Positions 1-12,005 of a DNA stretch of 64,000 nt are shown in pieces. This DNA comes from Dipteris shenzhenensis (taxonomy: Eukaryota; Polypodiophyta; Polypodiopsida; Gleicheniales), in the NCBI GenBank assembly GCA_047967505.1, contig CM106539.1; one strand, given 5' to 3'. Position 1 is the stretch's first letter, and every line of letters begins with the position of its first letter. The position numbers were made by a program, and so were the translations under genes. The notes under the pieces are model-generated. The model was not told the DNA's origin. It ran no database searches and was given only the letters and a program-made list of their open reading frames with translations.

Positions 1-3000
1 GTGGAGAATGCCACCAGTGTAGAATGGCAGTGGTGCCAATCTCATACCATGACCTGAAAACATGCACAAGCAATCCTAAACTCACATGTGCATTCTTAGA
101 TGGAGTGATGACTGTCTCCGCTGTGTAGAGATCATATCGAATTGTGTCAATCTCTGAGATCATCATCACTCACATGTGGAATGGAATAGGACACCACTCT
201 CCTATGATCACTGGAATACCCCTCCTAGAATAGTAGGGTAAACATTTGTACAAGTGGAGAATGGCAGTGGTGCCAATCTGTTATTTGGCCCTAAGAAATG
301 GCATTGAGAAGCCTAAACTCACATGTGCATTCTTCTATGTAGTGATCACTGTCTCCGCTGTGCAGAGATCATATGGAATTGTGTCAATCTCTGTAGAGAA
401 TGGCAGTGGTGCCAATCTCATACGATGACCTGAAAACATGCACAAGGAATCCTAAACTCACATGTGCATTCTTCTATGGAGTGATGACTGTCTCCGCTAT
501 GTAGAGATCATATGGAATTGTGTCAATCTCTGAGATCATCATCACTCACATGTGGAATGGAATAGGACACCACACTCCTATGATCACTGAAATACCCCTC
601 CTAGAATAGTAGGGTAAACATTTGTACAAGTGGAGAATGGCAGTGGTGCCAATCTCTTGTTAGGCCCTAAGAAATGGCATTGAGAAGCCTAAACTCACAT
701 GTGCATTCTTCTATGTAGTGATCCTTGTCTCCGCTGTGTAGAGATCATATGGAATTGTGTCAATGTCTATGGAGAATGCCACCACTGGAGAATGGCAGTG
801 GTGCTACTCTCATATCATGACCTGAAAACATGCACAAGGAATCCTATACTCACATGTGCATTCTTCTATGGAGTGATCACTATCTCCGCTGTGTAGAGAT
901 CATATGGAATTGTGTCAATCTCTGAGATCATCAAACTCACATATGGATTGGAATCGGACACCACTCTCCTATGATCACTGGAATACCCCTCCTAGAATGG
1001 TAGGGTAGACATTTGTAGAAGTGGAGAATGGCAGTGGTGCCAATCTCTTATTAGGCCCTAATAAATGGCATTGAGAAGCCTAAACTCACATGTGCATTCT
1101 TCTATGTAGTGATCACTGTGTCCGCTGTGTAGAGATCATATGGAATTGTGTCAATCTCTTATTAGGCCTTGGAATGTCAATCTATAGGTTTAGTTTGTCT
1201 AGACAACCACTAGTGGAGAATGGCAGTGATGCCAAACTCATGGTGGCACCTACATAATGATACTGAGATCATCAGACTCACATGTGGATTGGAATTGGAC
1301 ACCACTCTTCTATGATCATTGGAATACCCCTCCTAGAATAGTAGGGTAAACATTTGTACAAGAGAATGGTAGTGGTGCCAATCTCTTATTAGGCCCTAAG
1401 AAATGGCATTGACAAGCCTAAACTCACATGTGCATTCTTCTATGTAGTGGTAACTGTCTCCGCTGTGTAGAGATCATATGGAATTTTGTTAATCTCTGTG
1501 GAGAATGCCAACAGTGGAGAATGGTACTGGTGCCAATCTCATACCATGACCTGAAAACATGCACAAGGAATCCTAAACTCACATGTGCATTCTTTTATGT
1601 AGTGATCACTGTCTCTGCTGTGTAGAGATCATATGGAATTGTGTCAATCTCTGAGATCATCAAACTCACATGTGGAATGGAATAGGACACCACTCTCCTA
1701 TGATCACTAGAATACCCCTCCTAGAATAGTAGGCTAAACATTTGTACAAGTGGAGAATGGCAGTGGTGCCAATCTCATACCATGACCTGAAAACATGCAC
1801 ATCCTAAACTCACATGTGCATTCTTCTATGGAGTGATGACTGTCTCCACTGTGTAGAGATCATATGGAATTGTGTCAATCTCTAAGATCATCATCACTCA
1901 CATGTGGAATGGAATAGGACACCACTCTCCTATGATCACTGGAATACCCCTCCTAGAATAGTAGGGTAAACATTTGTACAAGTGGAGAATGGCAGTGGTG
2001 CCAATCTCTTATTAGGCCCTAAGAAGTGGCATTGAGAAGCCTAAACTCACATGTGCATTCTTCTATGTAGTGATCACTGTCTCCGCTGTGCAGAGATCAT
2101 ATGGAATTGTGTCAATCTCTGTGGAGAATGCCACAAGTGGAGAATGGCAGTGGTGCCAATCTCATACCATGACCTGAAAACATGCACAAGGAATCCTAAT
2201 CTCACATGTGCATTCTTCTATGGAGTGATGACTGTCTCCGCTATGTAGAGGTCATATGGAATTGTGTCAATCTCTGAGATCATCATCACTCACATGTGGA
2301 AGGGAATAGGACACCACTCTCCTATGATCACTGGAATACCCCTCCTAGAATAGTAGGGTAAACATTTGTACAAGTGGAGAATGGCAGTGGTGCGAATCTC
2401 TTGTTAGGCCCTAAGAAATGGCATTGAGAAGCCTAAACTCACATGTGCATTCTTCTATGTAGTGATCCTTGTCTCCGCTGTGTAGAGATCATATGCAATT
2501 GTGTCAATGTCTGTGGAGAATGCCACCAGTGGAGAATGCCAGTGGTGCTAATCTCATACCATGACCTGAAAACATGCACAAGGAATCCTATACTCACATG
2601 TGCATTCTTCTATGGATAGATCACTGTTTCCGCTGTGTAGAGATCATATGGAATTGTGTCAATCTCTGAGATCATCAAACTCACATATGGATTGGAATCG
2701 GACACCACTCTCCTATGATCACTGGAATACCCCTCCTAGAATAGTAGGGTAGACATTTGTAGAAGTGGAGAATGGAAGTGGTGCCAATCTCTTATTAGGC
2801 CCTAATAAATGGCATTGAGAAGCCTAAACTCACATGTGCATTCTTCTATCTAGTGATCACTGTCTCCGCTCTATAGAGATCATATGGAATTGTGTCAATC
2901 TCTTATTATGCCTTAGAATGTCAATCTATAGGTTTAGTTTGTCTAGACAACAACTATGGAGAATGGCAGTGATGCCAAACTCATGGTGGCACCTACATAA

Positions 3001-6000
3001 TGATACTGAGATCATCAGACTCACATGTGGATTGGAATTGGACACCACTCTTCTATGATCATTGGAATACCCCTCCTAGAATAGTAAGGTAAACATTTTT
3101 ACAAGAGAATGGTAGTGGTGCCAATCTCTTATTAGGCCCTAAGAAATGGCATTGAGAAGCCTAAACTCACATGTGCATTCTTCTATGTAGTGGTCACTGT
3201 CTCCGCTGTGTAGAGATCATATGGAATTGTGTTAATCTCTGTGGAGAATGCCAACAGTGGAGAGTGGTACTGGTGCCAATCTCATACCATGACCTGAAAA
3301 CATGCACAAGGAATCCTAAGCTCACATGTGCATTCTTTTATGTAGTGATCACTGTCTTCGCTGTGTAGAGATCATATGGAATTGTGTCAATCTCTGAGAT
3401 CATCAAACTCACATGTGGATTGGAATTGGAGACCACTCTCCTATGATCACTGGAATACCCCTCCTAGTATAGTAGGGTAAACATTTTTACAAGTGAAGAA
3501 TAGCAGTGGTGCCAATCTCTTATTAGGCCCTAAGAAATGTCATTGAGAAGCCTAAACTCACATGTGCAGAGATCACATGGAATTGTGCCAATCTCTATGG
3601 AGAATGCCACCAGTGGAGAATGGAAGTGGTGCCAATCTCATACCATGACCTGAAGACATGCACAAGGAATCCTAAACTCACATGTGCATTGGCACTTTTG
3701 CCATTATCCTACTGCCATTCTCCGCTAGTGGTAATGTGCATTCTTCTATGTAGTGATCACTCTCTCCGCTGTGTAGAGATCATATGGAATTGTGCTAATC
3801 TCTGTGGAGAATGCCACCAGTGGAGAATGGCAGTGGTGCCAATCTCATACCATGACCTGAAAACATGCACAAGGAATCCTAAACTCACAGGTGCATTGGC
3901 ACTTTTGCCATTATCCTACTACCATTCTCCGCTAGTGGTAATGTGCATCCTTCAATGTAGTGGAATGTCAATCTATAGGTTCAGTTTGTCTAGATTACCA
4001 CTAGCGGAGAATGGCAGTGATGCCAATCTCATGCTTGCAACTACACTATGACACTGAGATCATCAAACTCACATGTGGAATGGAATAGGACACCACTCTC
4101 CTATGATCACTGGAATACCCCTCCTAGAATAGTAGGGTAAACATTTGTAAAAGTGGAGAATGGCACTGGTGCCAGTCTCTTATTAGGCCCTAAGAAATGG
4201 CATTGAGAAGCCTAAATTCACATGTGCAGAGATCACATGGAATTGTGTCAATCTATGTGGAGAATGCCACTAGTGGAGAATGGCAGTGGTGCCAATCTCA
4301 CATGTGCATTGGCACTTTTGCCATTATCCTACTGCCATTCTCCGCTAGTGGTAATGTGCATTCTTCTATGTAGTGGAATGTCAATCTATAGGTTTAGTTT
4401 GTCTAGACAACCACTAGTGGAAAATGGCAGTGATGCCAAACTCATGGTGGCACATACATAATGACACTGAGATCATCAGACTCACATGTGGGTTGGAATC
4501 AGACACCACTCTCCTATGATGATTGGAATACCCCTCCTAGAATAGTAGGGTAAACATTTGTGCAAGTGGAGAATGGCAGTGTGCCAATCTCTTATTAGGG
4601 CCTAAGAAATGGCATTGAGAAGCCTAAAATCACATGTGCATCCTTCTATGGTCATCACTGTCTCCGCTGTGTAGAGATCATATGGAATTGTGTCAATCTC
4701 TTTGGAGAATGCCACCAATTGAGAATGGCAGTGGTGCCAATCTCATACCATGACCTGAAAACATGCACAAGGAATTCTAAACTCACATGTGCATTGGCTC
4801 TTTTGCCATTATCCTACTGCAGCCAATAAAATTAGTGGAATGTCAATCTATAGGTTCAGTCTGTCTAGACTACTACTAGCAGAGAATGGCAGTTTTGCCA
4901 ATCTCATGCTTGCAACTACATGATGCCACTGAGATCATCAAACTCACATGTGGAATGGAATAGGACACCACTCTCCTATGATCACTGGAATACCCCTCCT
5001 AGAATAGTAGGCTAAACATTTGTACAAGTGGAGAATGGCAGTGGTGCCAATCTCTTATTAGGCCCTAAGAAATGGCATTGAGAAGCCTAAACTCACATGT
5101 GCAGAGATCATATGGAATTGTGTCAATCTCTGTGGAGAATGCCACCAGTGGAGAATGGCAGTGGTGCCAATCTCATACCATGACCTGAAAACATGCACAA
5201 GGAATCCTAAACTCACATGTGCATTCTTCTATGGAGTGATCACTGTCTCCGCTGTGTAGAGATCATATGGAATTGTGTCAATCTCTGAGATCATCAGACT
5301 CACATGTGGAATGGAATAGGACACCACTCTCCTATGATCACTGGAATACCCCTCCTAGAATAGTAGGGTGAACATTTGTACAAGTGGAGAATGGCAGTGG
5401 TGCCAATCTCTTATAAGGCCCTAAGAAATGGCATTGAGAAGCCTAAACTCACATGTGCATTCTTCTATGTAGTGATCACTGTCTCCGCTGTGCAGAGATC
5501 ATATGGAATTGTGTCAATCTCTATGGAGAATGCCACCAGTGGAGAATGGCAGTGGTGCCAATCTCATACCATGACCTGAAAACATGCACAAGGAATCCTA
5601 AACTCACGTGTGCATTCTTCTATGTATTGATCACTGTCTCCGCTGTGTAGAGATCATATGGAATTGTGTCAATCTCTGAGATCATCAGACTCACACGTGG
5701 ATTCTTCTACAAGTGGAGTCTGTCTAGACTACTACTAGCGGAGAATGGCAGTGGTGCCAATCTCACATGTGCATTCTTCTATGTAGTGATCACTGTCTCC
5801 ACTGTGTAGAGATCATATGGAATTGTGTCAATCTCTGAGATCATCAGACTCACATTTGCATTCTTCTACAAGTGGAGTCTATCTAGACTACTACTAGCGG
5901 AGAATGGCAGTGGTGCCAATCTCATGCTTGCAACTACATGATGACACTGAGATCATCAAACTCACACTACAGCCAATAAATAATCCTACTACAGCCAATA

Positions 6001-8009
6001 AATATAGTGGAATGTCAACCTACAGGTTTAGTTTGTCTAGATTACCACTAGTGGAGAATGGCAGTGATGCCAATCTCATGCTGGCAAATACATAATGACA
6101 CTGAGACCATCAAACTCACATGTGCATTCTTCTATGTAGTGATCACTGTCTCCACTGTTGTGTAGATATCATATAGAATTGTGTCAATCTCTATGGAGAA
6201 TGCCACCAGTGGAGAATGGTAGCATACCAAGACCTTAAAAATGGCACAAGGAATCCTAAACTCACATGTGCATTGGCACTTTTGCAATTATACTACTACA
6301 ACCAATAAAATTTGCGGAATGTCAATATACAAGTTTAGTTTATCTAGACTGCCTCCAGTGGAGAATGGAAGTGATGCCAATCTCATGCAGATAACTACAT
6401 AATGACACTGAGATCCTCAAACTCACATGTGGATTGGAATCGGGCACCATTATCCTATGATCCTTGGAATACCCCTCTCAGAATATTAGGGTAAACATTT
6501 GTACAAGCGGAGAATGGCAGTGGTGCCAATCTCTTCTTGGGCCCTAGACAGTGGCATTGTGAAGCCTAAACTTAGAATAGTAGGGTAAACATTTGTACAA
6601 GTGGAGAATGGCAGTGGTGCCAATCTCTTATTAGGCCCTAAGAAATGGCATTGGGAAGCCTAAACTCACATGTGCATTGGCACTTTTGCCACTATCCCAC
6701 TGCCATTCTTCGCTAGTGGTAATGTGCATTCTTCTATGTAGTGATCACTGTCTCCGCTGTGTAGAGATCATATAGAATTGTGTCAATGTCTGTGGAGAAT
6801 GCCACCAGTGGAGAATGGCAGCGGTGCCAATCTCATACCATGACCTGAAAACATGCACAAGGAATCCTAAAGTCACATGTGCATTGGTACTTTTGCCATT
6901 ATCCTACTCCGGCCAATAAAATTAGTGGAATGTCAATCTATAGGTTTAGTTTGTCTAGATTACCACTAGCGGAGAATGGCAGTGATGCCAAACTCATGCT
7001 GGCCCTAAGAAATGGCATTGAGAAGCCTAAACTCACATGTGCATTCTTCTATGTAGTGATCACTGTCTCCACTATGTAGAGATCATATGGAATTGTGTCA
7101 ATCTCTTATTAGGCCTTGGAATGCCAATCTATAGGTTTAGTTTGTCTAGACTACCACTAGTGGACAATGGCAGTGATGCCAAACTCATGGTGGCACCTAC
7201 ATAATGACACTGAGATCATCAGACTCACATGTGGATTGGAATTGGACACCACTCTCCTATGATCACTGGAATACCCTTCCTAGAATAGTAGGGTAAACAT
7301 TTGTACAAGTGGAGAATGGCAGTGGTGCCAATCTCTTATTAGGCCCTAAGAAATTGCATTGAGAAGCCTAAACTCACATGTGCATTCTTCTATGTAGTGA
7401 TCACTGTCTCCGCTGTGTAGAGATCATATGGAATTGTGTCAATCTCTGTGGAGAATGCCACCAATGGAGAATGGCAGTGGTGCCAATCTCATACCATGAC
7501 CTGAAAACATGCACAAGGAATCCTAAACTCACATGTGCATTGGCACTTTTGCCATTATCCTACTGCAGCCAATAAAATTAGTGGAATGTCAATCGATAGG
7601 TTCAGTTTGTCTAGACTACCACTAGCGCAGAATGGCAGTGATGCCAATCTCATGCTGGCAACTACATAATGACACTGAGATCATCAAACTCACATGTGGA
7701 TTGGAATCAGACACCACTCTCCTATGATCATTGGAATACCCCTCCTAGAATAGTAGGGTAAACATCTGTACAAGTGGAGAATGGCAGTGGTGCCAATCTC
7801 TTATTAGGCCCTAAGAAATGGCATTGAGAAGCCTGTGTCAATCTCTGTGGAGAATGCCACCAGTGGAGAATGGCAGTGGTGCCAATCTCATACCATGACC
7901 TTAAAAAATGTTAAGGAATGCTAAACTCACATGTGCATTCTTCTATGTAGTGTTCACTATCTCCGCTGTATAGAGATCATATGGAATTGTGTCAATCTAT
8001 GTGGAGATT
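1..8009. repeat. higher-order satellite array, block 1
   Basis: The whole stretch is built from modules of roughly 340-390 bp that each contain GAATGGCAGTGGTGCCAATC and the landmark CCCCTCCTAGAATAGTAGGG. The landmark falls near 220, 594, 985, 1326 and 1707, and again near 1945, 2339, 2728, 3068 and 3459. Five modules therefore form a higher-order unit of about 1.74 kb present twice (about 1-1740 and 1741-3480). From 3.5 kb on the order is irregular, with extra modules containing ATTGGCACTTTTGCCATT and a GTTTAGTTTGTCTAGA module. A recurrent 65-codon open frame reflects the repeat and has no family resemblance; I do not call it a gene. The array runs off the left edge and stops about 50 bp before a TATA-like site. 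Confidence 0.93.
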
Positions 8010-8058
8010 GATATTGTGTATATTTGCTTGCTGTGTTGGTGTAGTTTTTCATAATGCA

Positions 8059-8066
8059 TATATAAG
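8059..8066 (+). promoter_or_regulatory. TATA-like box upstream of the ParB-like gene
   Basis: TATATAAG lies 129 bp before the ATG at 8195 and just downstream of the last satellite module. A pyrimidine-rich acceptor ending in AG at 8181-8182 precedes the ATG by 12 bp, so a short 5' UTR intron is plausible. No experimental start is known. Confidence 0.35.
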
Positions 8067-8182
8067 TTGCTTCGCCTTGGTTATTTTGTTAATAGAAGTT
8101 GTATTGTGGTTGTAATATTTCCTACTACAGTTATGATTTTCTATTATACATTTCATTGTGTCCTTGGTTCTTTTGTTAACAG

Positions 8183-9557
8183 AACATTGCAAGAATGGCT
8201 AGCAAGGGAAAGAGAAAGGTTCGAGAGGTGTCAGTTTATGATGGAGTTAGTTCTGGAAGAGGATGGTTTTTGGATATATACAATAACGAACTCCAAAAAC
8301 TCCATAAAGTGCATTGTTTTGTGAACATCCAAGGAAAAAATTTTGAAGATGTTGGACAAGTTCAAGAGATGGAGGATACCGAGAAAGACAACGTTCCTTG
8401 TCTCAAAATTCATACATTGGGAGGCAATGTGTATCAATTGGATCCTGCTTGTTTTGATCATGCGAGGATGAATGCTACTGGGGAGGACACGATGATATCT
8501 AGGGGTTGGATTAATGAGCCAGAAAATTATACCAACCAACAGATATTAGAAAGCTTTGATTTGGTAACAAAAGGGATAAAGCAAGATATAAAAAAGAGTA
8601 GAAAAGTTTCGAAAAGAACCAAGAAAAGTGATGTTGTTGGATCAAGCTCTCAAGTGTCTCAGAACACATTGAAAGAGAAGGCTAGAGAGACCGGTGAGGA
8701 GGAAACAACAGGTGAGAAGGAAATAAGGTCAGATGGAAAAACAAGCATTGGGGATAAACTGGAGGCTAAAGACAAAGAGACAACTTTAGGAGGAAAACAG
8801 GGAGGTACGGGAATAGTCACTGATGGAACTGGAAGTGGAGGTGATGCAACGGGGAGTGGTGAGACACATATAACAGGACATGGTGAGAAATCATCTGAAG
8901 CAACTATCATCCTGTATAAGAAAATCTAGCCAGATGTTGACTTTAAGGCACTACAAAAGAAATTGGAAAGGAAGGACACAAGTATGACAGGCTTGATGGA
9001 GTACGTAGAGTACTTACCATTTGGTTTGGAGTTTGAGGTGTTGATCCCAGTGATGAATTGCTTTAGAGCACCAAGCCAATATGTGTACAGGACATTGACC
9101 CTCAACTATGTCAGTGACTTGGTCAAGAGTTTTGCAATGAATGCATGACCTCCTGCAACATGTGCATATCATTATGCCTTACCACATAGGCACAAATACT
9201 CCGATGTGCAAGGAAGAGATAAAGGTCGAAAAGTTAAAGGAGTATAATTATTGGATTCTCGCAGGGCAGCATTCGATTTATGCTGCAAGGATATTTATAA
9301 CTAAAGCACATGGAGAAGCCTTCAATCAAGGAAAAGGTTTCTATACACGGAGGAAGGAGAGAATTGCTGTCAATGCACCAGTTGAAGCAAGTTGTAAGAT
9401 ATCATCAATGGCCAACATGGAGGCACAGACCGTTTTGAAAAATCAACCATATATCGATATCTTACAACACCTAAGGGCACAATGGATTGCATTCGGACGA
9501 CCAAAGAAACCAGCCCAAGGCCTTGTCAAAGGGCATAAAGATCGACAAAGTTGGGAT
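8183..9557 (+). pseudogene. ParB-N-like domain gene, 5' part, with stop and frameshift
   Basis: The ATG at 8195 opens a frame starting MASKGKRKVREV. About 130 residues I cannot assign are followed by a Lys/Glu/Gly-rich low-complexity stretch. A TAG at 8927 interrupts the frame, which then continues unchanged to 9136. There YVYRTLTLNYVSDLVKSFAM resembles the first half of ParB-N domains. The frame breaks at 9136-9143, where AATG is tandemly doubled. The following frame holds VHIIMPYHI and YWILAGQHSIYAARIF, matching the second half (a hydrophobic strand, then G-[EQ]-[RH]-R/S-x-x-A-A). The exon ends at a GTGAGT donor (9558), phase 0. The ParB-N assignment is inferred from motif order. One nonsense codon and one 4-bp duplication make this copy a likely pseudogene. 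Confidence 0.55.
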
Positions 9558-9794
9558 GTGAGTAATAAACTTTGTTTTGTATGTATTTTTTATTTCAAGA
9601 ATGTTTATGGCTTTGTAAAAGAAATGATAGTAGTGTCAATTCCCTGATGTGAGAATGGCACTAGTGCCATTCTTCTAGTTACCAAGTCATGCTTTTGACA
9701 TGGTAATGGGAGAATCGCACTAGTGTCATTATTATCTCTATTACATGATTTGGATTAGAAGAATGTCTAAGATGATTTTGATTTTTTTATATAG
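9558..9794 (+). other. intron carrying two GAATGGCACTAGTGCCATTC palindromes
   Basis: The GTGAGT donor at 9558 and TATAG acceptor ending at 9794 join two phase-0 open frames without a stop. The exact palindrome GAATGGCACTAGTGCCATTC is at 9653-9672 and a diverged copy at about 9712-9731. The same motif family makes up the satellite upstream. Confidence 0.6.
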
Positions 9795-11207
9795 AATTTT
9801 GTAGGAGTTGCAAGCGTATCGATGGGCACAAACTTTGCTACCAAGGACACACACATGGTCACATACGATGATGACATCTACGAACAATGGATTAGGATTT
9901 TGACATTGGTGAAGCAGGGTGATCTTGAGGGTCGAAATCCCACAATAACATATATGAGGTGTCTGCTAGGATTGGAAGACGAAGATGTACGTGCACTTCA
10001 AGCAGAGATTGAGTCTAAAGAAATAGTCTTGGTCAAGTCCAGCAAAGACAAGGACTCCATTGAAATGTCTCAACGGGCAATGGAGATTAAGCATGATAGA
10101 GCCCTGAAAGAAGCGCTCATCAAGGAGTTCAACTCACGTCACCCTTCGCCCCAACATCAAACATGGGATGCCCTTGCAACTTACTTCAAAATTGATTCAA
10201 TTGTTTATCAGAGCTTCAAGGGTTCATGTGAGTCATGGGTCAACGAGAAGCTGCAAGTTGGCAAGTCCACACCTGATTTTCCAAAAGCCGTGTCAATCTA
10301 TGTTGATTGGGTGATTAATTCAATAGAGGGTAACAAGTCTACATCGCAGTCTTGTTTTCCTTGGACAATTATTCAAGTGAACATGGAGATGGAGGGGGAG
10401 AGCTTTCTAACACGTCACTCCAAGGGACAACTTCCAATCAGCTTGTGTATGCTTGACACCTTAGAGGGATCTGCCAAAGGCATGTGTTGGGATAAGGCTA
10501 CCTTCAAAAAGTTGCTCTGTGGCTTGATGGAGACCGTTGCCACTCTGTCACAGTATGTATTGCTATCATTTATGACAATGATAGAGATGGTAAATCTCAA
10601 GGAAGCAATGATAGAGGCTCGATTTTGGCATAGAAGGTTTGTGGGTGTTATCCATGAATCGGATAGTGCACAAAAGGGTTTGTCTGAGACCTTCTATTTT
10701 TTGTCATTTGTCAGCTCACATGATGGGTTTGATGGATTTGAGCACATGTTAGAAATCACAAGGCCATACACAATAATTGAGAACAATATTCTTTATTCTG
10801 ATGGGGGCGATGAGTATGGAAAAGAGGCGGTTGTGAAGCATGGCATCATCAAGGAGTGCATCAGGTGCTATTGTAGTAGGGAACATGAAGTTGTTGTTGA
10901 CGTCTTTACTAATGGATGTGTGGCATTACAAGCATTGTCAAGCAAAAGAAAAGTGATCTCGCTGGTGAAGACATCCCAACAGGCGACAGAGGTCGAGGCT
11001 ATGTGTGTGGCACATGCATCAAATAATCCCCATATTAAGATTTGGTCTAGCATTGAGAGGCCTCTTGAGACACATAGAGCTGATTCACCTATCGATGAAG
11101 GAATTAAAGAGGGTGAGCATCACATTGAAGACTTGCGACCTTTAACTGAAGCAGATCTTGAAGCTATCCCAAAGATTACATTGGAAGATTTGGAGCAAGG
11201 TCTTTAG
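9795..11207 (+). CDS. large uncharacterised exon, possible degenerate DNA-methyltransferase-like domain
   Basis: Open frame of 470 codons from the acceptor to TAG at 11205, continuing in phase from the ParB-like exon; an internal ATG at 9822 gives 461 residues. The N-terminal 200 residues are charged and helical-looking and I do not recognise them. Near residues 330-400 of the 461, a KHGIIKECIRCYC segment is followed by VVVDVFTNGCVALQAL and then KVISLV. This order resembles the target-recognition helix plus AdoMet motif I (D-x-F-x-G-x-G) of N4/N6 DNA methyltransferases, with the second Gly missing. A ParB-N/methyltransferase pairing is common in phage-type proteins, which is why I consider it. 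The C-terminus is acidic. The match is weak; it could be an unrelated Rossmann-like or novel domain. Confidence 0.5.
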   Translation, partial: NFVGVASVSMGTNFATKDTHMVTYDDDIYEQWIRILTLVKQGDLEGRNPTITYMRCLLGLEDEDVRALQAEIESKEIVLVKSSKDKDSIEMSQRAMEIKHDRALKEALIKEFNSRHPSPQHQTWDALATYFKIDSIVYQSFKGSCESWVNEKLQVGKSTPDFPKAVSIYVDWVINSIEGNKSTSQSCFPWTIIQVNMEMEGESFLTRHSKGQLPISLCMLDTLEGSAKGMCWDKATFKKLLCGLMETVATLSQYVLLSFMTMIEMVNLKEAMIEARFWHRRFVGVIHESDSAQKGLSETFYFLSFVSSHDGFDGFEHMLEITRPYTIIENNILYSDGGDEYGKEAVVKHGIIKECIRCYCSREHEVVVDVFTNGCVALQALSSKRKVISLVKTSQQATEVEAMCVAHASNNPHIKIWSSIERPLETHRADSPIDEGIKEGEHHIEDLRPLTEADLEAIPKITLEDLEQGL

Positions 11208-12005
11208 CTACTCATTTATGCCTTGTGTATTCAGTTTCAAAATAATATGACTTTTATGGATTTTCTCGATTGCACATACTCTCATCATATTAAAGATATT
11301 AAACATTAGGTATGATAAAATTGTGTGACATAATGACATGGGGAATGGTACTAGTGTCATTCTCCCTATGTCAGGTTATACGTAAGAGGTACTATTAACA
11401 TTTTATGCAACCTCATATGGAGAATGGCACTAGTGCCATTCTCTCTTTGTGGTTATGTAGAAATGGTAATACTGTTATGTTCCTTTCTTGAATATATGTT
11501 AGCTGAAAGCATTACAGAGATTAAAAATTGTATAATATTAACTATGCTACCAAAGTTTTGATTTGGGTGCTTTCTACAAATCTATTGGACCAAAGTAATA
11601 CAGTATCTATGCTTTCAGATCATGCATTGTACATTTCTTTTGGGACATGGGGGAAGGCACTAGTAGTATTCTCTCCTCCCAATGAGGGTATAGAGAAAGG
11701 CACTAGTGGCATTCTCCATAACCTTATATGTAAAATGGCACTAGCACCACCCCAAGAGAAGAATGGCACTATTGCCATTCTCTTTATGAGTTCAGAGAGA
11801 AAGGTTGGACTATTTGCATTCTCAATTGACCTTTAGAGAGATTGGCACTTTTGCCATTCCCCAAAAATACAATGGAATCAGTGAACGACGATGGATAATG
11901 TTCATACTTTATTGTTATTTATTAGTTTCATATGCTTTTGTGCTTCGACATTGTTGAATACACTCTAAAGAATCAAAATATTTCTATATTCCTCAACTTC
12001 CACAG
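11208..12005 (+). other. intron or spacer dense in the GAATGGCA...TGCCATTC palindrome
   Basis: No convincing coding sequence. It holds a run of palindrome copies: about 11343 (GAATGGTACTAGTGTCATTC), 11422-11441 (exact), partial copies near 11655, 11700 and 11735, GAATGGCACTATTGCCATTC at 11761-11780, and ATTGGCACTTTTGCCATT near 11841. The stretch ends in a polypyrimidine tract and CAG (acceptor AG at 12004-12005). A weak donor AAG/GTCTTT at about 11198 would let the upstream exon splice to 12006 in phase, bypassing the TAG; this is speculative. Confidence 0.6.

Noticed and set aside
699-7575. Repeated 65-codon ORFs (MCILLCS...) in the satellite as a protein family
   Set aside because: They recur only because the repeat module lacks stops in that frame; indels between modules change the frame freely and no domain is visible.
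1-8009. CRISPR array
   Set aside because: Long modules with internal homology, no regular short repeat with unique spacers, and a plant context.
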